This document shows, piece by piece, positions 12,001 through 21,500 of a stretch of 64,000 nucleotides of DNA. The notes beneath the pieces were generated by a model. It saw only the letters and a list, made by a program, of their open reading frames with translations. It was not told where the DNA came from and ran no database searches. The stretch is from Limanda limanda. Its lineage: Eukaryota; Chordata; Actinopteri; Pleuronectiformes; Pleuronectidae. The position numbers and the translations under genes were made by a program. The first letter of the stretch is position 1; the number at the start of each line of letters is the position of its first letter. The stretch covers positions 18,605,118 to 18,669,117 of the forward strand of contig NC_083639.1 of the NCBI RefSeq assembly GCF_963576545.1, in the 5' to 3' direction.

Positions 12001-13070
12001 AGACGTTCTAGTTTTATTTTAGTATCGGTATCAAATCGAAAGAGTTTTCCACCACGTAAAGTAAAGAAAAGCAACTTTTCATATTATTATATTATCATAA
12101 TAGTTTCCGATTAATCTTCTTGTAATGGACTAATTAATAAATTCACTACTTAAAATGTAAGTTCTTTCAGTTGAGAAAAAACAATCTGTGATACTTTAGG
12201 GGTGCTGTTGTTGTATTGACAGCATCTAAACACTAGGTGGAGCCAGTGACCACACTTATGAACCCTGCCTTTGCTCATGCTGTAAACTGACTCCCTGCTC
12301 CCTGCGGCGTCTCTTGTTGCCACCCTGCAGGTTCCTGAACCCTCTAGGGATGTTCACAGCGATGGCCGTGGTGTCGGGGGTGTTCCTGAGCTCCGTGTGG
12401 GCTGGGGAGAACCGAGCAGTGATCAACAACTTCAAGAGGCAGAGCCCCACAGCGTTTTTGATTGCCGTCATGATTGCCAGCTACCTCCTCATCTCCATGC
12501 TGGGGAGTGTCATGGTGTTCATGACGGCAATCACGTTACCTTTGGCATGTAAGTTCAAGACAGGAATGCTTAAAGGTCACATTTTGATTTGAAACCATAA
12601 ATGACCCATAAAGTTAATATATGCATGTTACTGCAATATAATTTCAGGCATTAAAGTGATGAGGGACTAAAAATAATTTAATAGCTGAATAAAAGCCTTT
12701 TATGTTTTATGAGTAAATGTATTTTCAGAGTACAGTGATCTGTTCTTTTGAATTATAAAATGATCTTTTAAAATGAGTCAAACGTGCTGTCACAGATTCT
12801 CACAGACTGATGTTTTCATAGTTTGAAAAGTTTATAGGTTTGTTTTTGCCAAATGTTTCAACTGTAACCAGTCGCTCTCCCATCTGTCTTTCAGTTATAT
12901 TTGCACACTCTTCATTTCGTCTGCGCAACATGAAGAATAAACTGGAGAACAAGATCGAGGGCGCCGGCCTGAAGAGGTCACCCATGGGTCTTTTGCTGGA
13001 GGCTCTAGGTCAACAAGAAGAGAACTTTCAAAAGATCCAGAGCTTCCTGGAGGGAAAACTGACGGAATGA
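8907..13070 (+). CDS. arl6ip5: arl6ip5 (PRAF3/JWA): PRA1-family ER membrane protein (3 coding exons, 190 aa)
   Basis: PRA1/Yip3-type four-helix membrane protein. In mammals it resides in the ER, binds ARL6 and negatively modulates the glutamate transporter EAAC1. Exons 8907-9085, 12331-12548 and 12895-13070 join in phase to 573 nt ending in TGA; human ARL6IP5 has 188 residues. The N-terminus carries the family motif [12 protein letters not shown] (8-19), then [18 protein letters not shown] (32-49). Hydrophobic stretches lie at about 48-67, 68-84, 100-118 and 119-136. The C-terminus [12 protein letters not shown]...LKRSPMG is the most conserved part. The ATG at 8907 was chosen because the protein then aligns with the family start and it has A at -3 and G at +4. 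An in-frame ATG at 8856 would add 17 basic residues in a weaker context. Convergent with frmd4b downstream. Confidence 0.96.
9505..9665. repeat. teleost interspersed repeat fragment
   Basis: Runs from ATTCAATTCAGTTTAATTTA through ATAGCACCAA and GAGAAACCCAACAG to TTTAACAGGAAGAAAC. These landmarks, in this order, belong to a very common fish repeat recognised from memory. The copy is diverged and truncated, and its class was not determined. Confidence 0.6.
11740..12015. mobile_element. MITE-like element with CCTCC-CCAAGG inverted ends
   Basis: The left end ACCTCCACCAAGG (11746-11758) is nearly the reverse complement of the right end CCTTGGCGGAGGT (11973-11985). The right end continues with CTCTACTGAGAG and GTTCTAGTT. 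The left end is itself a short palindrome (ACCTCCACCAAGGAGGT). Internal GTTTGTCAGC and AATTTGGTGCAG also match a short DNA-transposon-like repeat I know from many fishes. No transposase reading frame is present, so it is non-autonomous. Confidence 0.7.
12331..12548 (+). CDS. arl6ip5: arl6ip5 coding exon 2
   Basis: Completes G60, then FLNPLGMF through [10 protein letters not shown] and the second hydrophobic hairpin ending TLPLA. Acceptor CCCTGCAG, donor GTAAGT. Confidence 0.95.
12549..12894 (+). other. arl6ip5 intron 2
   Basis: Short intron (346 bp), AT-rich. Nothing further was recognised. Confidence 0.85.
12895..13070 (+). CDS. arl6ip5: arl6ip5 coding exon 3
   Basis: Residues 133-190: [20 protein letters not shown], then a basic/coiled tail ending LEGKLTE and TGA. 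Acceptor CTTTCAG. Confidence 0.95.
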
Positions 13071-16000
13071 TTGGACTTGGAACAGAGCCACACAAATATG
13101 CACACACATGCACCAATACACACAAACGTCCATCTTTTTGGCCAAAGATTTTGACTTTTTTCTTAGATTTAACGAAATGTCTGTATCCTTTTGTCTAAAC
13201 CTCTTAAATGTTTGTTTCCTACACAGTGTGTTTACTCGAGTCTTTTTTTGCAAAGCAGCCTTGTTATCTTTGCCTCTGGGTTATCTGCCATTCACCTAGA
13301 ACTTGTCAGGGCAGTTTTTCTGAAAGACAGCGATGAGTGCACCTATAAGCTGCCTCACATCTGTGCTATGCAGCGTGTCAGTACTGCACACAGCTGCAGA
13401 CTCCTCTCCTTGGTACAGAGATCTGTGTTTAATCAGTGTCAGCACTGCCTGTTAAGCCTGGACTAAAATTGTAAAAGCGATGCAAGTGTTGCCTTTTTAA
13501 CAAAGAATTCAAAAGTGCACAGTCAACACACATCACTGCCAAGGCACCGAGGGCTGGGTTGTCTGCTCACATAAAACGTAACAGTTTACTCGAGCACGGA
13601 AACAGAGCGACCTCATGTTCACGCTAATAAAGAGAGCGAGACAAAAGAGAGAAGGGAGTGAGTGGCAATATATAAAATGAAAAAACTTCAAAGCATTGTG
13701 ACGTCTTCACCCGCACCCATCAGTATTCCTCCAGCACCTCTCTCTGTTTAATCTTGACAGTGCCCCCTGGGTGATGGATTGGCCAACTTTGCTTTCCTCT
13801 CCGCTTACCCCCAATGCTAATCAATGGGCTGCAGTAGATTAAAGTGTGGAGAGCTGAGCACGCCGCGCGGTGACAAAGTGCATCTGCAGTCACTCGCCTC
13901 CAAATCCGAGTTAGTTTTGGCAGCGTCAGCGGCTTTGGCTGTTTCATATTGGATTCCATTTAAAATTGACTGCAGATAGCGAGAATCCATCTGGAACATA
14001 ACGTGCTGTTATTTGGTTTTAAGGGGCAGAGTGAGGATGTGAGGGGAAACGTGAAGATAAGAATGATGGGCATTAAAAAGAGAAAGCTGTGTTCATGTTA
14101 ACCCTTTGCCTTCAGAATTACTCAAATCCTTCCTCCTCTGTAAGGAATGTGTGATATTTTTGAAGCGAGCTCCACAGATGACCTCTGCACACTCAGGTGA
14201 AACAGTATTCCAGTGACTCTCCGAGCTTACCACCCCCCCTTCCCCCGGCTGTGCTACAGTATTGATTTATGTCCCCCACTGCGGTGCCTCATCTTCATCC
14301 ATATTGTGGAACTTGAGGGAGTGAGCACAAGCACCGGTGGCGATAAACTAGAACTAAAGTCGTGTCCCTGAAGGCACAGTGGAGGCCCTTGTTCTCTCTG
14401 CTTCAGCTGCCGTGAGGATCGCACCGACACGTGTGTGCTGCCGCTCGCACAACAGGTGTGTGTTCTGTGTTCTGTGTTTTTAGACACAGTTGCACGGTGC
14501 AAAACAACGCTCATGCTTTCTTGGTGTTGTTGCATGAGTCAGCAGCAGTTCACTAACTTGTCATTTGGAAACAGCTGTAAATGCGTCCGAAGGTAGGGTG
14601 ACAAATAAAGCTGTGCACTGTTTTGGCCCCAGCTGCTAAGTAACAACTCGACTCCTTATGCAGGATTTTAAGTTACAACATCCTCCACCTGTTTAGTTTC
14701 CACAACACATAGGTGTGGGTCAGGGAATTTTTTTTGCATCTTATAATAGGTAACTCTGTTTGGTCCCTTTGACAACACACTGCCTTCGGGTTGACCCTGT
14801 TCAGCCCCCGCCCCTGCCTGAGAGGCTTTGGCTCTTTCCTGGCTAAGCTGGTTAACTAGCTTCAGAACTCAAGACGACTTGTCATTCAGCAGATCCGGCC
14901 GCCTGGGCCAACACTGCGGCGGCGGATCACGTGACGCGTAAGCGATGACCCGCTGTGACCTTTCCGAGTCTGCTGCATCCTCATGTGATCTCCTCAACCT
15001 TTCCCATACACCCACACTTCTCTCCACCACCTCCTGAGAGCTCACCCATGTTAGCCCGATGAACCCGGGCCTCGGTGCATGTGACTGGTCGGCTAATCCA
15101 ACCATTCAACCGGCATAACTTGTCATAGCTATTACTGCATGGATCAAGGTGCAATGTGCTGATCCTTGGGACGGTTTACTCTCACTTTAATCTGATTTTG
15201 GCGGAGTTTAGCTGTTCATGTCTGACACCTACTGTAGGTACTGTACCTAACTCTAGGTTTGGGTCCAGTCATGAACGTTTTTGACCCAAGGGCAGATTTG
15301 AAACCTTATCTTCTGAGCCAGTGTCCAAAGTATATGCATTATTTCAATATCTTACTTTGGGAAATATCGAAAAAGACTTATTTTGGGAGGCAAAGCAAAT
15401 GCAATCCATAAACACTGTGAGCTCAGAAAGGCAATATGATTAACTTTCCCGTATAAATAGCTGCTTTAAGCTTCCAGCAGTCGCAAATCAACATTAGCTT
15501 AAGCCAAAGGATTAAATTACATTTTCAAAGAATGGCAACTAACTGAAGGAATTATCTGGCTTTTTTTCTGCTAGATGCTATGCCTTGTTTACTGGGTATG
15601 GTTGCCAGGTTCTGCAGAACAAAACCAGCCCAAACAACTGCCCAATACCAGAACTCAAAATATACCCCTGCCATACCATATTTTGTTCAGACACAGGGAG
15701 AACATGCACTGAGACCCCTGCTGAACCGGGAACCTTTTTGTAGTGAGGCAACAGGGCTTACCACATACATTAAAATGATAATAAATATATGTTTTTGTCA
15801 TTTTTGGTAGTTTTTATTACTGTTAAGTGTTAGTTTTGATTTCCACTAATTATTTGATGCAATAAAACTGGGGTGAGACTATAATTTACAGCTGAGTTTG
15901 ATTCAGGATTGATTGTGCTGATGTATCTGCGGGACCTCTGGGTCAGCATCCATTACCAGAATATTTTGGCCTCATTTTATTTTAGGAGTTGGAGACGCGT

Positions 16001-17399
16001 CCTTTTAAACAGATGTCAACTAAAAATGGTGGTTGGTGATACTTAAAAAGAACATTTTAATAACAGGATGTACCATCAAAAAAAGGAAGTGATAATCACT
16101 ATTCTAGATGTCATTCGAAAACATATTTCATACAAAATATTGATCGCTGCAGCTGTAAATGGGGGACCATTTATGATCATAAACAAGGCCTACATCTGAC
16201 ATTTGATACCAGCTCTCAGTATTTGATGGTTTTTTGGTACTTGGTGCTCCAGACATCAATTACTGCCATCTAACTATAACGTTTGAGACCCGGCTCTAAT
16301 CGGCTCGGTAGTTTCGTCTGTAGTTAAGATGAGACCAAAAGCACATAGTAGCCCATTGTTTATGTAGTGGCGTGTCAGCTGGAGCAGTCGCCCTGACGTC
16401 TGGCTGCAGCTGGTGCAAGGCAGCGAAGGAACCGAGACACAGCGAGACAGCTGGATGCAAAACACTCCGGCCCCATCCCTACGCCTTGGGTACAGCCGAG
16501 GAGCTGGGAAGTGTCCGAGACCTCCCCCAAGCTCCTTCAAGAAGCACAACACCGAGAGGCACTGCAGGCAAGTGAAGCTGCTCCACTGAGGCCTTCTGAA
16601 GAGGCGAGCGGTGGCAGGATACACACTTTCAAGTGTAGAAAAGTGGGGAAAGGGAGGGAGGGAAATGAGGTGAAGGGTTACAGCATTATCTCTAGGAGGG
16701 GAGGAAGCTCAATACATGTCTCCAGCAGACTTGTGTTGCGTGGATGCCTGGAGGGAGGGTTTGGTGCAATAAACACTGGCTTGTCATTCACAGGGAGGAC
16801 AGAGGAGGAGGGTTTAGCTCATGGAGGGTGTGACGGCTTTTAAAGACTGGTTTGGTCGGTTTATGGCCCTAAGACACATACCAAAAAAAAAACTGCCTGG
16901 CTACACTGCAAAGATGCTGAGAAAACAGAGTGACAGAGCTCTGCAGCAGGGGAGCAATTTCAAAAACAGATGATTTATTCATAATTAGCTATCATCATGA
17001 CTGATTGCTTCTCCGCTTCCATTTTTACGGGCTCCAAAAAAAGTAAGAATAGCTGGGTTGTAGCCAGTTATCTCTCATACTATAATCTGCTTCCTTGAAC
17101 GTTCCCCTCATGATCCATTTCTTAACTGTTAGTACGTAGAGAATGAAGATGTCCAGGTTCCGTGACACAGGCTGCTCTATCAGACTTAAGGTTATTCAGC
17201 GGTTTTCCTCTTGAGCGGTGCCACTTTTCAAGCCCTCATTTCATTAATTGAAGTGGATCAACAGACGTTCACTTATCTAATTTAAGGGATTTGGATTTAA
17301 ACCCTGCATTTCCTGCACTGAGAGAAGGGATGAGGATTTTGAAATTTCCTGAGACGCTTTAAGTCTCTATAACTTAATAAGCATCATCTTCAAACCACA
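13071..17399. other. arl6ip5 3' UTR and intergenic interval, no gene seen
   Basis: After the arl6ip5 3' UTR (to about 13.65 kb) no coding exon was recognised on either strand. In particular there is no leiomodin-like frame, although LMOD3 sits between ARL6IP5 and FRMD4B in human. The stretch about 13690-14000 is more GC-balanced and less repetitive than its surroundings. Confidence 0.7.
13626..13631 (+). terminator. candidate arl6ip5 polyadenylation signal
   Basis: AATAAA about 555 bp after the arl6ip5 stop codon, the first canonical signal I saw downstream. The cleavage site is not mapped. Confidence 0.5.
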
Positions 17400-18430
17400 C
17401 AAATCATTCAAACGCTGATTTTTTTATTCAAACAAATGCAATTATACAAATGACTAAGAACCAGCTTAACAACAGTTGTTTACTATATATTACATGCTTT
17501 TCAAATACATAAAAATGTCTAAAAAAGAAGGGGAAAAAAGACAGACCCAGTGTATTTACAATACCAACATTTATATACAGCTTCTTTCTCTGAGAGAAAT
17601 TGGGCGCACCAGTCCATGATTTCCAGCATGGATGAAATATCATGTTTAAACAAAATTAAATAAAGAAAAGATAAGATAAACAAAACTGAACTGTCTTCTT
17701 GCAGTGACTGATCAGATCTGGCAGTAATATTAAAGTTGATGACTTCGAGTAATACTCAAGTGGTGTGACGCAGTAGAAGTACTTGGCTCAATTGTATTGT
17801 TAAGTACTGACAGTGAGATGTACTAAATAGTCAGTAAATGACACACAGGACATGAAGCACAGTGGTAGTTTGATACAACGCTGTTTGACAAAAGCGGATC
17901 TGGCGGCTGTACATCGTTCCAGGAAGTAGCCATCTCTTCCCACTCATTTTCAATGAGCTCATTCCTTCATTTTGATGATGTCCTCATCAATCCATGTTTG
18001 ATCCTTCATGGTAACAGTAAGTATACATGCGTGTTAATAGGAGAACATCAGCAAAGCAGTAGTCTTTTCTCCTTGTTCATAACGGCTCAGTATCCTCTTA
18101 CAGAGACAGTCTTAGTCCTTGGTTAGTGAAGTCGGCATCTCCTCAGAGAAGCAGTGGAGAGTTTCAGTCCACAGCAGGTCCTGGTAAAGTTTAGGTGCAC
18201 AACTGCCATCACCACAAACACTCGCAATTCCACACACGTAGACGCTCCTCTTGGGTTTTGTTATGATTTAAAACACAAGGATGTGGGTCGGTTTGGCAAC
18301 TGTGTTTGTGACAAACAAGTTCCTTCATTCTTTGGACCCCGTTTACAGAAACATGGGTAAGTGCAGTCTAAGGCACAATGACAACGTGTCAAGGTGAGAG
18401 ATTCGTACAGCGCGACGACAAGTGAGGCAA
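17400..18430 (-). other. frmd4b 3' UTR
   Basis: Follows the TAG at 18431-18433 on the minus strand. A canonical AATAAA (TTTATT at 17423-17428 on the plus strand) would give a 3' UTR of about 1 kb. No competing gene signal was seen. Confidence 0.6.
17423..17428 (-). terminator. candidate frmd4b polyadenylation signal
   Basis: AATAAA on the minus strand about 1 kb past the frmd4b stop codon. Confidence 0.5.
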
Positions 18431-18527
18431 CTACACTATTGTTCCCGGTTTTGATTCCGCGTGCCATTGAAGCTGGTCGTCTGGCTCCATGTTTGTGTGC
18501 ATTTGGCTGCTGACATCTATGTAGGAC
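18431..18527 (-). CDS. frmd4b: frmd4b last coding exon (PDZ-ligand C-terminus)
   Basis: Completes codon 985, then [31 protein letters not shown] and TAG. Human FRMD4B ends WHEDSKPGTLV, so the assignment is strong. Acceptor TTATTCCAG. Confidence 0.94.
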
Positions 18528-21500
18528 CTGGAATAAGCACAGGAGAATGAACACATTAGACAGCTGGCAAAATGAATGTGACTGGTTAAGAATGGGTTTA
18601 GAATGAATTAACCCTGGGCTGTGATTATCCAACCCAATACCAAGATCAGGAGCTCCACTTTAAGTAGGAATGTAAAAACACACACTAATGTAATGTGTTT
18701 CCGATCTGCTCAAGGTGGAGTAAGAGATTCTAATCCAATACACTTTTCATCCCATTCAGTGATCATCTCCTCATGGTCCACAAGCACTAGCAGAGCCAGT
18801 TATGTGCTCCTGGCAGAACTGGCTATGTAAATGGGAAAACATCATAGTAGCCTGGGTTGAACCACACTAATATGAATCCATTCTGTCTGCAACAGGTGGC
18901 GTTTGTGCTTGTGCAGGGGCAATGAAAGAGGAAAAAAAAAAAAAATAGCAGGGGGCAGTAAAAAACCTGCTGACAGAGAGTGGATTACCAGGGGAAGGGG
19001 ACAGAGAACGAGCAATGTACCCTTCCATCAACACCAGACCCTGAGGAGTTTGTGAGTTTGTGTGTTGATTGAAGACAAGAGACCGGCGGCGATGTTGAGT
19101 AAAGTGTGTCGTGACGGCAGTATATACAGTAATATAACCACACTGTCAAGAAAGAAAGATGGCAAAACCAGGGGAGGTCAGAAGAACAAAGTTCTTTGAT
19201 AAGGAAATAGTGACGAGCATCGGTGAGGTTTTCCAACAATGGAGTCTGCACCTTCAGACTAAGTAGGAAATTCAGCCCTGGCCCAGTTTACTAAATTTAA
19301 ATGACCTGACCAGGGACATCTGAACTTTGCAGCTTGACGAGATATTTTATCAGTGTTATATTAGTTACAGTAGCTGGACAGTGAATTATCTTTGTCTGCA
19401 GTTGTTGTTCTGGAACCGGGTAAAAGTCGGATAGTCGATGCACGTTGTCTCTGCAGCAACTGCAACAACAGTTTGCCATCTTGCTGTTTGATCTACATCA
19501 TGATGTTTGTCCGAGTATGTTCATTTGTATAGACACAAACAACTACATACACAAGTTTGCTTGCACAGTGGGATCGTTTGGATTGATGCAATAACTAAAA
19601 TAATCTTCCAGGTAATATTAACTTATTTTTTAGCTTACAGCCACTAAACTACTGACTTCTTTGTCTTGCTAGTTTTAAGTCGGATGTTTTGAATGTTTTT
19701 TTTTCACGCCATGAGACTATCTCAATGCACCCATGAGTTTAGGAGGTGCAGACATTCTGGATGAGCACTGAAGGGGGTGGGTGGGTAGGTGGGTGGGGGT
19801 GTGGGGGTAGTATTGTTTTGCTCTTGAGAGTCGTTCTCCAAAAAATGGCACACATGTTAAACATGGCAGAACCAGACTGGGTCCTTCCTGACCAACCAAA
19901 ACAATCTTTGTATGGTCTTGTTCAGAGCCATTTTCTGCTTTGATGTTGTTTTACAGTTTTTTTACACTTACTCCACCTTTAATGTTAAACTCAGTTTCAA
20001 GCCCAGGGTCAACATTCTCACGCAGCAATGCAGCAGATGCACACAGAAATTAAAAACACACACAGCCTTCAAATGCGACAATGATCAGAGGTCACATTTT
20101 CCCTCTGCCACACAAGTGCTCTCCCACCACCAAAAGAAACCCGAAATCATGAAGGTAAAAATGATTTGGAGTTTTCTGTGAGGCCCTGCCACTTTTGAAA
20201 AAAGATCCCCATCACCACGATAACCAAGTGGTGTAGTTTTACAGTCTCGTCTCTCACCCTTTCCTCTGTGCTGTGACTTTGATTATTTGGGGGAAAAGAT
20301 TAATTTTCCTGGTCAGTAGCATAGGCTGCAGCACCACACCTCTCTAAAGGCCCCGCAGGGCGCGCCATCCTATTACCGCTCCTCCACTCAAACTCTGTGG
20401 GACATCTGCACATGAGAGGGGGCAAAGGTGAAGGGTGAATGGCAGCTCATGGGCAGGGAGCCTCTGCATGGGCCGGGAAGGCAAACAGCAGAGGAGAAAT
20501 AACAAACTACAAAAAAGAGAAATGTGACCACTGAATGGCAATTTGCTTGCCAGAAGAGGAAGTATGGCAGGCATGTTTTAATAGAAGCCATGCAGTTACC
20601 TTATCATACATGATAATGCACAATAAAACATCTAAAAAATGCAAAGTTCACTTCAACATGGACGAGCAGACTATGATTTACACTGCAGACAAACCCAAAG
20701 AAGCAAACGCACAGGCTCCAGCTGTCGCTGTTTACTTACTATGAACTACCTTTAGCAAAGGACACCTTACTGAGCATGTGCCCTCTGGAGGATTGAGGCT
20801 GCGCAGGGCTGGAGGCCACCTGTCTGGCCCGACAGCCAGGGGAGTAGGAGGAGGAGGGAAAGGAGGAGGAGGGTAGGGAGGAGGTGGAGGAGGAAGCTGA
20901 GGAGGAAGAACTAGCAGGGAAAAAGGCACAGCGCCTCCGACCGTCAGGGCTGTGCCAGGAGGCCTTTAAAAGCTGTGAGGCGCCATATCTATAAGAAAGC
21001 AGGGCCCAGTGGAGAGTTAAGGAGAAGAAGAGAACCATTCTGAAGTTCTGAGGAGGATGTGACAGCAGGCCCCAACCTAGAGTCTATAATCCTACTGCTG
21101 AACCAGGCTGTAACATTAAATACATACATAACATGAAGGTGAAGTTAAAGAAAAGGCAACACTGGCTACACAAGTGTTGTGTGTAAGGGATAACCATTCC
21201 AGGTAATTAAATACTGTGCTTAGCTCTGCGGATAAGGAGGATCAGAGTGTCTTATTGGATAAGGAGCTGAGTTGAGGCCAAGTTTTTCTTTCTCACCTGC
21301 TGTGGGCAGAGTGGCTGTATGGGGCTGTGCTGTAAGAGTAGGACGGCTGCGGCGGCGGCGCATGCATAGGCATGTCATATTCCGACATGCCACCACTCAT
21401 GTGGCTGTGCCAGTTTCCAGTCGAGGATGCTGAGGACGCTGTAGAAACAAATGGTGCAATTTAGATATGATCAACCTTCGTGTGAAACTTGTGTCAACAT

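Larger units (their letters stand above)
9086..12330 (+). other. arl6ip5 intron 1, with several repeats
   Basis: A 3.2-kb intron. It holds a teleost-type interspersed repeat (about 9505-9665), short AAT-rich runs near 10185-10220, a 50-bp direct duplication 600 bp apart and an inverted-repeat element (about 11740-12015). No exon was recognised. Confidence 0.8.
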
